Part shown: in pieces, positions 52,581-61,447 of the stretch
Position numbering within the stretch: the first letter of the stretch is position 1
Layout: every line of letters begins with the position of its first letter
Origin: Streptomyces fumigatiscleroticus
Lineage (GTDB): Bacteria > Actinomycetota > Actinomycetes > Streptomycetales > Streptomycetaceae
Reading direction: 5' to 3'
DNA: 64,000 bases
Assembly (NCBI RefSeq): GCF_014647975.1
Contig: NZ_BMQF01000022.1
Coordinates: 1-64,000 of the forward strand
Notes under the pieces: model-generated
Databases searched by the model: none
Told to the model about the DNA's origin: nothing
What the model saw: only the letters and a program-made list of their open reading frames with translations
Translations under genes and position numbers: made by a program

Positions 52581-53645
52581 CTAAGCCGGTCCGCTCGCGC
52601 GCAGGACGGCAGGGCCGTGACCGTACCAGCGGTGGACGGCCCGACGCAGGGAACGGGAGTCGGCGAAGCCCACCCGCGCGGCGACGGACTCCACGCTGAG
52701 CGAGGTGTCCCGCAGCAGGTGCTCCACCCGCCGCTGCCGGAGCTGCTCCAGTTCCTCCCGCCAGGTGGTGCCTTCTTCGCGCAGGCGACGCTGGAGCGTG
52801 CGGGGACTCATGGCCAGCCGCCCGGCCACCTGTTCCAGGCTCGGTGGCCCGTCCGCGGCACCGTTCTCGAGTGCGGCGTGGAACCGGTCGAGCCAGCCCA
52901 GCACCGGCCGCGCAGCCGCCGTGGACAGCCGCGCGTGTGCGTCCAGGATGGCGGCCAGCGCGGGATCGGCGTGCGGCAGGGGAGCGTCGATGTCGGCGTG
53001 GGTGAAGGTGATCGACGGGTGGCCGGCCTCGAACTCGACGTTCGCGGTGTGGTAGAGCTCTGCCGGCGGCCGGGCACCGGCGGGCGGACGGTGCGGCAGG
53101 CGCACCCGCACCGGTACCAGCCGGCGCCCCGCTCCCGAGCTCGCCACCCGCAGGAGCATGTGCGGCACCAGTTCCGCGATCAGCGCGTATTGCGGGTGGT
53201 CCAGGTAAGGGCCCTGGTAGGTGACGGTCGTCCCGTCCTCGTCGTGGGTGAGCACCAGGCGGTCGACGGGGTCGGCGAGGGCCGTGAAGTTGCGGCGGGC
53301 GGCGCGCAGCGCGTCGCCCAGGGTGCTGGAGACGGAGAACAGGTAGTCGCACACGCCCAGTGCGCCGGGCTGCCACAGCTGCATGACGCGATGGGTGCCG
53401 CCGGCCTCCCACGCCAGACCGGAGATCAGTTCCCAGACCCGCAGGATGGTGGCGGTGGGGATGCGGACGCCGTCGTCGTCCAGGACGGCGAGGCCGGGCA
53501 GGCGGGCCAGAGGTGCCCGGTCCAGACCCGCGGCGATGCCCGCCCGCACCAGTAGGCGGGTCAGATGCGGTGGGATCGTGCCCTTGGCGGCGTCGGCCAC
53601 GGCGCCGTCGCCCATCGTGTGGTCCACCATGATCGCATCAATCAC
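52581..53645 (-). CDS. AraC-family regulator (OruR/ArgR-like arrangement)
   Basis: A 354-residue regulator. The N-terminal arabinose-binding-like ligand domain spans about 40-210. The AraC double helix-turn-helix is at about 265-350 (LEQVAGRLAMSPRTLQRRL, LSVESVAARVGFADSRSLRR). The GTG start is preceded by AGGAGAC at a long spacing. It is divergent from the deacetylase gene at 53900 and probably controls it. Three 21-bp repeats lie in the intergenic region. Confidence 0.9.
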   Translation of the reverse strand: MIDAIMVDHTMGDGAVADAAKGTIPPHLTRLLVRAGIAAGLDRAPLARLPGLAVLDDDGVRIPTATILRVWELISGLAWEAGGTHRVMQLWQPGALGVCDYLFSVSSTLGDALRAARRNFTALADPVDRLVLTHDEDGTTVTYQGPYLDHPQYALIAELVPHMLLRVASSGAGRRLVPVRVRLPHRPPAGARPPAELYHTANVEFEAGHPSITFTHADIDAPLPHADPALAAILDAHARLSTAAARPVLGWLDRFHAALENGAADGPPSLEQVAGRLAMSPRTLQRRLREEGTTWREELEQLRQRRVEHLLRDTSLSVESVAARVGFADSRSLRRAVHRWYGHGPAVLRASGPA

Positions 53646-53765
53646 CTTGATCGGTCCGTCTCCTGCCAGGAGGCCTGACGCTCATGGCATGGATACCGGC
53701 ACCGAGGGGTCCGGTGCAATCGAGATGGGTGTGGCTCCTGGCTCATACAAGCGAGATGGCGCTTC

Positions 53766-53825
53766 CGGTCCTCCTGGTGACGCCTTCGGTCCTCCTGGTG
53801 ACGCCTTCGGTCCTCGTGGCGACTG
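53766..53825. repeat. Three 21-bp direct repeats between regulator and deacetylase
   Basis: CGGTCCTCCTGGTGACGCCTT occurs at 53766, exactly again at 53787, and as a diverged partial copy at 53808. AraC regulators bind direct repeats, so these are candidate binding sites. The 21-bp period puts the copies on one DNA face. Confidence 0.7.
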
Positions 53826-53899
53826 GCCGGGATTCCTACCGTGAGGGACACAAGGCTCCTGAACAGGAGCCTCGCGCCACACCATGGAGAGGGATAGCG

Positions 53900-54760
53900 A
53901 TGGAGAACACGCTGTTCGACTACACGCCGATCGTCGGACGGGAACCGGTGCGCTGGCCGGAGGGCGCCCGTGTCGCTTTCTATGTGGGCCTGAACGTGGA
54001 GCACTTCACCATCGACCGGCCTTCCACCAGCATCAACGAGGCGACCGCGACGCTCGTGCCGGATCCGCTGAACTACGGCTGGCGCGACTACGGGCCGCGG
54101 GTGGCGATCTGGCGGGTGGCGGACGTCCTGGACCGGCACGGGATCCGGGCGAGCGTGCTGCTCAACGCCGACGTCTGCGGCCGGTACCCGCAGATCATCG
54201 AGGCGGGCAACGCCCGTGGCTGGGCCTGGCTCGCCCACGGCAAGAACAACTCCACCCTCCAGGCAGACGTCGACGACGAACGCGCCTATCTGCGCGAGGT
54301 GGTCGAGACCATCGAGAAGGCCACCGGGCAGCGGCCGCGCGGCTGGCTGGGGCCCGCGCTCACCGAGACGTTCCAGACGCCGTCGCTCCTCGCCGAGCTG
54401 GGCCTGAGCTACGTACTGGACTGGACCAACGACGACCAGCCGTACCGGCTGAACGTGCCGGGGATGCTGAGTGTGCCGTACTCCCTGGAACTGAACGACC
54501 TGGGCATCTTCACCATGCACGGCCGAAGCGGCAGCGACTTCGTGCAGATGGTCACCGACCAGTTCGACCAGCTGTACGCCGAGTCCGCCGACAGCGGCCG
54601 GGTCATGGCGCTGGCCCTGCACCCGTTCGTCATCGGCCAGGCGTTCCGGGCGAAGTACCTCGACGAGGCACTTGCCTACATCGCCGGCCACCCCGGCGTA
54701 TGGCTGACGACGAGCGACGAGATCGCCGAACACTACGCACGCACCACCACGGCAGTCTGA
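53900..54760 (+). CDS. Polysaccharide deacetylase-family (NodB fold) hydrolase
   Basis: A 286-residue protein of the NodB-homology/PuuE-like group, which includes allantoinase-like and other amide hydrolases as well as deacetylases. Features are FYVGLNVEHF at the N-terminus, AHGKNNSTLQ near 113, RGWLGPALTETFQTP near 150 and LHPFVIGQ near 236. There is no signal peptide, so it acts in the cytoplasm, which favours a metabolite amidase over a cell-wall enzyme. GGAGAGGG precedes the ATG. It is probably controlled by the divergent AraC regulator. Confidence 0.85.
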   Translation: MENTLFDYTPIVGREPVRWPEGARVAFYVGLNVEHFTIDRPSTSINEATATLVPDPLNYGWRDYGPRVAIWRVADVLDRHGIRASVLLNADVCGRYPQIIEAGNARGWAWLAHGKNNSTLQADVDDERAYLREVVETIEKATGQRPRGWLGPALTETFQTPSLLAELGLSYVLDWTNDDQPYRLNVPGMLSVPYSLELNDLGIFTMHGRSGSDFVQMVTDQFDQLYAESADSGRVMALALHPFVIGQAFRAKYLDEALAYIAGHPGVWLTTSDEIAEHYARTTTAV

Positions 54761-55127
54761 CGGCCCGTCGCGGTCCTGCCGATGTCCGGGCGACTCCGCC
54801 GGAGATGGCGCGAGTCGAGGCAGCACTCGTCAACGGCGGGCGGCTGGTCTTCCCGCAGTTGATGGAGCAGGTCACACGATCCCGAGGGCGGTGCGACGGT
54901 CCGGGCACGTGCCGGGAGGTCCGCCGCCGCGACGGACGAGTCCGCGTCGCAGGTCGCCTGACTCGTCCGGTCCGACGCGCGGTCAGGGAAGTGCCTGCCG
55001 ACGCATCGGGCGACGCAAAATTGTCCGTGAGATTGCTGTGCATATTGTTAACAATCTTGTAGCGTGCGTGACGCCTCGACCCCCGGGGCCCTGAGCGAAG
55101 CACTCGTTGCTTGATGAGGGGAGACCC
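54761..55127. promoter_or_regulatory. Tannase promoter region
   Basis: No gene is visible. The last 110 bases are A+T-rich for this genome and contain a perfect 12-bp palindrome at 55044-55055, about 70 bases before the tannase start. Confidence 0.45.
55044..55055. promoter_or_regulatory. Palindromic operator before the tannase gene
   Basis: ATTGTTAACAAT is a perfect palindrome in a GC-rich genome. The form TTGT-N2-ACAA is usual for GntR or LacI/GntR-like sites. No regulator of that class is adjacent. Confidence 0.55.
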
Positions 55128-56937
55128 ATGCAGCGGCTCTCTGCGTCCACCGGACGCGACGCACTCACCCACCCGACCGGTACGCGGGCAGGACGTCCCG
55201 TGACCCGCAAACGCCTCCTGAGGGGCATGGCGATAGCGGGCTCTCTCGCGCTCACAGCCGTGGCGGTGCCGGTGTCCGTCGCAGCCGCCGCCTCGGGCGC
55301 GGCCACCTCCCAGGACCACCGCCAAGCCGCGGACCCCCAGGACTCCGCGCTGGCCTTCGACTCCTCCGCCTACACCACGATCACCGTCACGGTCGACGGC
55401 CGGCCGATGAACATGCGCTGGTACAAGGAGATCTGCTACGTCGCGAACCCGGTCGCCGCGGCGGCACAGCAGCCGGGCGGCCCCGGCGGCGGCAGCACCA
55501 ATTCCCAACACCGCCTGCGGCTACCAGAGCATGAACGTCTTCGTCCCCGAGAGCGCCTTCGACGACCAGCGGGCACCGATCTACTTCGCGGTGAACAACA
55601 GTGGCTGGAAGGCCAGTTACCTCAGAGCGAGCGTCACCGACGGCACCGCCTACGACAGCTCGACGAGCAACGTCGGCGCCGCCCTGAAGGCGGGCTACGT
55701 CTTCGCCGACATCGCCAACCGCAGCCGCGGCCTGGTCGGCGCCGACGGTACGGCCCCCGGAAAGGCGCCCGCTGCCGTGGTCGACGCCAAGGCCGCCGTC
55801 CGCTACCTGCGCCTCAACGACGCCACCATGCCCGGCAGCGCGGAGCGCATCGTCATCAACGGCACCAGCGGCGGCGGCGCCCTGGTGTCGATCCTGGGTG
55901 CCTCCGGCAACAGCGGCGAGTACGACCCCTACCTCGCCGCGATCGGTGCCGCAGGTATCGACGCCAAGGGACGCAGCACCCTGCGCGACGACGTCTTCGC
56001 CGTCAACGCCTACTGCCCGATCACCGACCTCGGCAACGCCGACGCGGCCTACGAATGGCTGTACACCGCCCTCGCCACCCGCGACACCACCGGCTCCAAC
56101 CCCTCGCCCGAGGACGCCGCCGCGATCGCGGCCCAGTTCCCCGCGTACGAGAGGAGCCTCGGGCTGCGCAACCCCGACGGCTCCCGGCTCACGGCCGCGA
56201 ACATGCTCGACACCATCAAGAAGGAGGTCGTCCGCTCCGCGGAGACCTACCTGAAGGCGGACCCCGCCCACACCATCCCGCCGCTGGGCGGCACCTTCGA
56301 TATCACGTCCGGCGGCCTGGGAGGCACGCCCACCACCAAGTCGTACGTCAACGACTGGATCGACGTCGACAACGCCACCGACACGGTGCGATCGGTCGAC
56401 ATGACGAAGTACCTCGCCTTCGTCGCCACCCAGGCCACGCTCAAGACGACCCCGGCCTTCGACGCCGTGGGCGTCAACGGAAACACCACCAGCGGCACCG
56501 AGACCGACCTCTTCGGCCCGCCGACCCAGAAGTACATGAACTACACCGAGTACAGCTGGAACCACAACGACGTCGCCGGCGACGGCAGCGGCCTCGACGA
56601 CACCGGGCTGACCTGGGACCAGTACACCGCCGAGCAGAGCACCACCGTCGACGACCAGGTCCACCTGATCAACCCGATGGACTTCGTCGGCACCAGCGCC
56701 GACACCGCCCCGAACTGGTACGTCCGCCACGGCACCCGCGACCGCGACACCGCGTTCACCGTCTCGCTCAACCTCGACCGGGCACTCGCCGCGGACAAGC
56801 AGGTCAAGGACCTGAACTACCAGCTCGCCTGGATCCAGCCGCACGCCGGCAACTACGACGTGCCCGAGGCCATGGCCTGGATCGCCAAGGTCGTCCGCAA
56901 GGCCGGCGACCCACTCGCATCCGGCCGCCGCGGCTAG
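55128..56937 (+). pseudogene. Secreted subtype-B tannase, interrupted by one frameshift
   Basis: The first 125 codons give a signal peptide (MAIAGSLALTAVAVPVSVAA) and the tannase N-terminus (DGRPMNMRWYKEICYVANP). The match then passes to the next frame with IPNTACGYQSMNVFVPESAF and continues to the end. The nucleophile is in NGTSGGGALVS; VNAYCPITDLGNADAAYEW is typical of subtype-B tannases. One extra A at 55500-55501 (CCAATT where CCATT restores the frame) explains the break. Otherwise the gene is intact and about 600 residues long, so a sequencing error or a very recent mutation is possible. The enzyme would hydrolyse gallate esters outside the cell. Confidence 0.85.
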
Positions 56938-57063
56938 TACTCCAGCGGGACTTCGCTGTCTGACCTGCGGGTTTCACCGGGCGGCTGGAGTATGGCGGGG
57001 TACGGAACGGTCTGGGGCGGTGTCACGGAGACCGCCCCCGGTCAGCCGCCCGGTGAAACCCGC
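56938..57063. repeat. Nested inverted repeats after the tannase gene (MITE-like or terminator)
   Basis: A perfect 21-bp inverted repeat (56967-56987 with 57043-57063) encloses a second stem (GGGGCGGT at 57014 with ACCGCCCC). An alternative 9-bp pairing joins TACTCCAGC at 56938 with GCTGGAGTA at 56984 and excludes the 21-bp pairing. It begins at the CTAG overlapping the tannase stop codon. It may terminate transcription or be the end of a non-autonomous mobile element. Confidence 0.65.
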
Positions 57064-57099
57064 GGGTGTCGAAGCCGTGGGCCGGTACTGCCAGCGGGG

Positions 57100-57230
57100 C
57101 CTGGGTGGGTGTGATCCCGGCCCCAGGCCGACCGGGCGAGCCGCCGGCCGATCTCCACTCCGTCGAACGGCATGCCCTCATCCATGTCGTCCAGGCCCGC
57201 GAAGCCGATGAACTCGCCCGTGGCCCGCAC
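57100..57230 (-). pseudogene. GNAT acetyltransferase fragment
   Basis: About 43 codons read GEFIGFAGLDDMD then FDGVEIGRRLARSAWGRDHT, which match the middle strand and the acetyl-CoA loop of RimJ-like GNAT enzymes (GWRLARSAWGHGYATE). The N-terminal and C-terminal parts are missing. Confidence 0.7.
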
Positions 57231-57338
57231 CTCTACGGACCACCACCCGTACCCTCGCCGGACATACTCGGCCGGCCCGGAAGCGCGCCACCCGCACGTG
57301 TCATGGTCCGCCGGCGTGGTGCAGGGTCCGGGCGCTGC

Positions 57339-58760
57339 CTACTCGTGATTGCGGTGCGCGTGTACGGCCGCGGAGGGCGCGTGTCCCGCTCCGTCGTCGG
57401 AGGTGCATGTGTCGATCGCGGCGAGCAGGATGGCACAGGCCGTGTCCACGACGTCGGCGTCGACATTGAGCGGCGGCATCAGGCGTACCACACAGTCGTC
57501 GCGGCCCCCCAGCTCGAAGATCAGTCCGTTGCGCAGCGCATGGGCCTGGACCCTGCGGGCCATCGCGGTGGCCGGCCGTCCGTCCGCCGGGTGCGCCAGT
57601 TCGATGCCCCACATCAGCCCGCGGCCACGCACCTCATGTACCCAGGGACGGTCGACGAGTCCGGCGAGGATGCGGGCCATCTGCTGGCCCCGCCTGCGCA
57701 CATTGCCCGCCACGTCCTCGCGGTGGAAGACGCGGATCGCCTCCACGCCGGCGGCGAAGGCGAGCTGATTGCCGCGGAAGGTGCCCGTGTGAGCGCCGGG
57801 CGCCCAGGAGTCCAAGCGCCGGTCGTAGAGGATGACGGCCACCGGGGCGCCGATGCCGCTGAGCGCCTTGGAGGCGATGATGACGTCGGGTGTGATGCCG
57901 TACTGCTCGAAGGCGAACCACGTTCCGGTGCGCCCGCATCCGGTCTGCACCTCGTCGACGATCAGGGGGATGCCGAGTTCCGCGGTCAGCTGCCGCACTC
58001 GTCGGGCGAACTCCGCGCGCATGGGTACGACGCCGCCTTCGCCCAGCACCAGTTCCAGGATCACCGCGGCGGGCAGGGGAATCCCTCCGTGGCTGTCGGT
58101 GAGGGACCGCTCGAGATAGGTGGCACAGCTGATGTCGCAGGCGTGCGGTTCCAGGCCCACCGGGCACCTGGCGCAGTAGGGGTAGGGGAAGAAATGGACG
58201 CCGGGCAGCCCGTTGGCCACCGGCCTCTTCTGAGCGACGAGTCCGGTGAGGGCCATCGCGGCGCTGCTGCTGCCGTGGAAACCGCCCTGGAAGGAGACGA
58301 TGTCGCTGCGGCCGGTGGCGATCTTGCACAACTTGATGGCGGCTTCGACCGCGTTGGCGCCGGTCGGCCCGCAGAAATGCACTTTCATCCGGTCCCGCAA
58401 CCCCGGCGGCAGCATGGACAGCTGGGACTGTGTGAACTCGTCCTTGACGGGGGTGGGGAAGTCCAGTCCGTGGGTGAGCCTGTCGAGTTGCTCGATGACG
58501 GCGCGGACCAGCGCGGGATGGTTGTGTCCGAGGGAGAGCACACCGGCGCCGGAGAGGAAGTCCAGGAAGACGTTGCCGTCGACGTCACGCACATACGGCC
58601 CGGACGCCTCCTGGATGGCGATGGGCAGGTGCCGGGGATAGGTGCGGGCGTTCGACTCATGACGGTCCTGGCGTGCCAAGAGCGCGGCCGACCGGGGGCC
58701 GGGGAGGTCACCCCGGACACGCGGACCATCCCAAGTGCCGTGGTGCCTGAGCGAGGCCAT
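57339..58760 (-). CDS. Diaminobutyrate-type class III aminotransferase
   Basis: A 473-residue PLP enzyme of the 2,4-diaminobutyrate:2-oxoglutarate aminotransferase group. Features are SGAGVLSLGHNHP near 70, CGPTGANAVEAAIKL near 130, PLIVDEVQTGCGRTG near 265, and the Schiff-base Lys in IIASKALSGIG. It would convert aspartate semialdehyde to diaminobutyrate. I start at the ATG at 58760 (GGAG six bases before); a GTG at 58826 directly after the upstream stop is possible. Its upstream neighbour is the tail of a poly-amino-acid synthetase, which suggests monomer supply for a basic homopolymer. Confidence 0.85.
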   Translation of the reverse strand: MASLRHHGTWDGPRVRGDLPGPRSAALLARQDRHESNARTYPRHLPIAIQEASGPYVRDVDGNVFLDFLSGAGVLSLGHNHPALVRAVIEQLDRLTHGLDFPTPVKDEFTQSQLSMLPPGLRDRMKVHFCGPTGANAVEAAIKLCKIATGRSDIVSFQGGFHGSSSAAMALTGLVAQKRPVANGLPGVHFFPYPYCARCPVGLEPHACDISCATYLERSLTDSHGGIPLPAAVILELVLGEGGVVPMRAEFARRVRQLTAELGIPLIVDEVQTGCGRTGTWFAFEQYGITPDVIIASKALSGIGAPVAVILYDRRLDSWAPGAHTGTFRGNQLAFAAGVEAIRVFHREDVAGNVRRRGQQMARILAGLVDRPWVHEVRGRGLMWGIELAHPADGRPATAMARRVQAHALRNGLIFELGGRDDCVVRLMPPLNVDADVVDTACAILLAAIDTCTSDDGAGHAPSAAVHAHRNHE

Positions 58761-58826
58761 GGGAGTCTCCAGGGGGGAGGCGGGCCCGGACGGGCGCCGC
58801 ACAGCGGGAAGCGCGGTGTCGTCCAC

Positions 58827-59445
58827 CTACCGTGGACGCGCGGGTATGCCGCGCCAGCGAGTGTTGTCCGGAAGGCGTTCTCCCTTCATGACCAGGGACA
58901 GCGCGTCCAGCGAAGCGCCCTGCCCGACATGGGCGTCGTAGAGCACCACCGCACGGGTGCCCAGGGAACTGCCCGCGCCGACACGGACCGTGGACATCTT
59001 CATCACCCGGTCCTCGAACAGGTGCGTCTGCAGGGACGTGACTTCGTCGACGGCCGCGTCGTCGCCTATGTCGACCAGGTCGAACTCCGTGAGGTAAGTG
59101 GTGGCCAGCCAGACCCGCCGGCCGATGCGTGTTCCGAAGAGCCGCAGGATCACACACGCCCAGGGGGTGCCGGTCAGCCAGTTCAGCAGCGTGGGCACGA
59201 CGAGGTTCTCGTACAGACCGGTGATGACCTCGGTGCGCCGCACCCAGATGCTCCACAGCGGTTCGGTACGCGGCCGGTAGCCGCCGATGACCAGCCACTT
59301 CAGAAGGACGGCGGCCAGTGTCGCGGCCAGGGCGGTGCCCAGCAGCAGCGCCGGAAGGACGAGCACGAGGACGAGAGATGCCGCCTCCCTGGCCAGGTGG
59401 AAGATGATGCAGGTGCCGCCCAGCAGACTCAGGCCGCCGATCGTG
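58827..59445 (-). pseudogene. Pls-type poly-amino-acid synthetase, C-terminal remnant
   Basis: About 200 codons encode two hydrophobic helices (LVLPALLLGTALAATLAAVL), a linker, and a left-handed beta-helix-like end (GIGDDAAVDEV region and VRVGAGSSLGTRAVVLYDAH). This is the terminal domain of epsilon-poly-lysine synthetase (Pls)-like NRPS enzymes, in which the chain is extended at the membrane. The adenylation and thiolation domains and most of the membrane part are missing; the frame is closed by a stop near 59450. It ends one codon before the aminotransferase frame. Confidence 0.7.
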
Positions 59446-59869
59446 CAAGGCTGTCATGGGACACGGGACTTGCCGCTGAATCCCTTCGGGGCAGCATGGG
59501 AAGAAGCGGCGGGAGCGCGGCGGGATGGGCGCGGCGCTCGTCCGGGAGGAGTGACAGGCACACCGCGCGGTTGCGGTCCTCACTGCGGTGGCTGCTGTGG
59601 GCGTGGGCGCGGGTTTCGCCGCTCCGCTGTCCGGTTCGGCTGCCACCCGAGCCTCCGGCTGGGCCACGTGCGCGAGGGCGGGGCTACGGAGGGCCGCACC
59701 GCTTCTGGTTCACGCCGGTGCACCGGCCTCCATCCGTTGCGGCGGCTCGTCAGCCGCGGCGACACGTACCCGGGGCAAGGGCTGAACCTAGCACCGGGCT
59801 ATCAGCGTTGTGCTGTTGGAGGGACCGTCCACAGGGCCCTTCCGGCTACCCGGACCGAAGAGAGAAGCC
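59446..59869. other. Gap with a doubtful small secreted ORF
   Basis: On the + strand an ATG at 59588 opens a 65-codon frame that begins like a signal peptide (VGVGAGFAAPLSGSAAT) but lacks a ribosome site. The gap also contains the breakpoint of the truncated synthetase. Nothing else is recognised. Confidence 0.35.
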
Positions 59870-60295
59870 ATGCTGTCCAAGGCGAGAACCGCCATCTGTG
59901 CCACTTTTCTGACAGGACTGGCCCTGGTCGCTCAGACCACCTCAGCCGAAGCACTGCAGACCGATATCGGCAGTGGCACCGGCAACTGCCCGTCGGGTCA
60001 GATGTGCCTGTGGGCCGACTACGACTTCCATCAGGGCCAGGGCGTGTCCAAGCTGGGCTCGCTCGCCACATCCACCGCCATCTCGGATCTGGGGAAGATC
60101 TACAAGGACGGTGCGGTCGACTGGGGGATGCAGGACGTGGCGTCCTCCGCCTACAACAACAGCGGATCCCGCTGGTGCCTCTACGTCGACAACGGCTACT
60201 CCGGCACCTACCTGTGGGTTGATCCGGGCTGGCAGGGCCAGCTGTACTCGCCGTTCCAGGACAGCATCAGCTCCCTGAAGCCGTGCAGCGGATGA
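59870..60295 (+). CDS. Secreted peptidase-inhibitor I36-family-like protein
   Basis: A 141-residue exported protein. The signal peptide (LSKARTAICATFLTGLALVA) is cleaved near SAEA. The mature part has one I36/beta-gamma-crystallin-like domain (CPSGQMCLWADYDFHQGQG) and Cys at both ends (CPSGQMC, WCLYVD, LKPCSG) suited to disulfides. I36 members such as SMPI inhibit metalloproteases; many homologues are untested. AGAGAAG precedes the ATG. Confidence 0.82.
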   Translation: MLSKARTAICATFLTGLALVAQTTSAEALQTDIGSGTGNCPSGQMCLWADYDFHQGQGVSKLGSLATSTAISDLGKIYKDGAVDWGMQDVASSAYNNSGSRWCLYVDNGYSGTYLWVDPGWQGQLYSPFQDSISSLKPCSG

Positions 60296-60379
60296 CTCCG
60301 ACCGTCCCGTCCAGGTCCACGACGGTGAGCTGACATCCCTCACGGGCTTGTGTTCACGGGTACGTCCGGACCGGGGGAG

Positions 60380-60545
60380 TCAACGGCCGTTCCACACGGC
60401 CTCGGCGAGGTTGCGCCACAAGTGCCAGACGTCCGCGACCTGCTGGGCCTGCGGAGCTCCGAAGCGGGCGCCCTCGGCCCAGGTGTCGGCGCGGTCGGGC
60501 GGCGAGCCTCCAGGGCGACCAGGAGGGTGGCGTAGGCATCGCCTG
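60380..60545 (-). pseudogene. ISL3-family transposase remnant
   Basis: About 55 codons match an internal stretch of ISL3 transposases (YATLLVALEARRP, then TWAEGARFGAPQAQQVADVW and HLWRNLAEAVW). The join between the two motifs has lost about 15-20 codons of the family sequence, including the second catalytic Asp. The helix-turn-helix and C-terminal parts are missing. Confidence 0.75.
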
Positions 60546-60719
60546 CGAGCCTTCTTGGCGGCCCGGGGGGGCATCGCACAGTGTGCGGATTGACCGGACC
60601 GGTGGTTGGTCCGGTGATCACCAAGGGGCGCTGCATGCCGGGCATGTGGCGTTGGGCCGGCGGGGAGGTGTGCCCGCGCGGTGGTGCCGACCGCGGCGCT
60701 CGGGACATGGCAGCCGCGA

Positions 60720-61343
60720 TCAGGAGCCGGTGGCCGGGTGTGCGGGAGTGGTCCCGAAGCCGTGCAGCAGTGTGTCGATGATCAGAGCGGTCAGGGCGTC
60801 GACGTCTGCGTCGGTGGCCTCGTCGTGGGCGTGGGTCACCTCGTGGATGAGGGCGTAATAGCAGCGCCGTGCCCACGCGATGTCCACGTCGGGCCGCAGG
60901 AGTCCGGTGTCCTGTGCGCGGCGGAAGAGCCTGTCGCACTTGGCCAGTACGTCGGCGTGCACCTGGGCGATCTCCGGATGCGCGGAGGTGGCGGCCCGGG
61001 TCATGGCGAAGCCCCAGCCGATCTTGACGCGGAGCACGTCCGTGGTCACCCGGTAGAGCACGACCAGGGGTGGTGCGGCGTCGGAGGCGGCGTTGTCGAC
61101 GGCGGCGGCGAACTGCTCGGTGGCCCACTGGGTGAGGGCGTCGATGAGCGTCTCGCGTGTGGCGAAGCGGCGGTGCACGGTGGTGCGGGCGACGCCGGCG
61201 GCTTCGGCGATCTGCTCCATCGTGGCTGTGGGATCGGCGGAGAGCACCCGCTCGGCGGCCTGCAGGATCAAGCGGATCGTCCGTTCCGTGTCGGCGCGGA
61301 GCGGCTTTCCGCCGGTGCGGAGGGGGGTGCGCTGCTCGGTCAC
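60720..61343 (-). CDS. TetR-family repressor
   Basis: A 207-residue TetR protein. The helix-turn-helix is at about 30-70 (ATMEQIAEAAGVARTTVHRRF). The ligand domain covers about 90-195. It is divergent from an SDR gene, and two related palindromes lie between the two start codons. It probably represses the SDR and itself. Confidence 0.92.
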   Translation of the reverse strand: MTEQRTPLRTGGKPLRADTERTIRLILQAAERVLSADPTATMEQIAEAAGVARTTVHRRFATRETLIDALTQWATEQFAAAVDNAASDAAPPLVVLYRVTTDVLRVKIGWGFAMTRAATSAHPEIAQVHADVLAKCDRLFRRAQDTGLLRPDVDIAWARRCYYALIHEVTHAHDEATDADVDALTALIIDTLLHGFGTTPAHPATGS

Positions 61344-61381
61344 CCGAAAACACTACAGCAGAGTTGCCACACGCCGGGTAC

Positions 61382-61401
61382 TTGCAACATCAATGATGCA
61401 A
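61382..61401. promoter_or_regulatory. TetR/SDR operator 1
   Basis: TTGCAACATCAATGATGCAA is a near-perfect palindrome (arms mismatch at one position) centred on CATCAATG. It is closest to the TetR gene. Confidence 0.7.
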
Positions 61402-61415
61402 CTCCTAGGCTTCTC

Positions 61416-61431
61416 GCGTCATCAATGACGC
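61416..61431. promoter_or_regulatory. TetR/SDR operator 2
   Basis: GCGTCATCAATGACGC is a perfect palindrome with the same CATCAATG core as operator 1, 34 bases away and just before the SDR start. Confidence 0.75.
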
Positions 61432-61447
61432 AATGGGGAGGGCTGGA

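Noticed and set aside
53884..55062. 392-codon + frame starting 16 bases before the deacetylase
   Set aside because: It is out of frame with the NodB-like protein and Arg-rich throughout; GGAGAGGG fits the 53900 ATG better.
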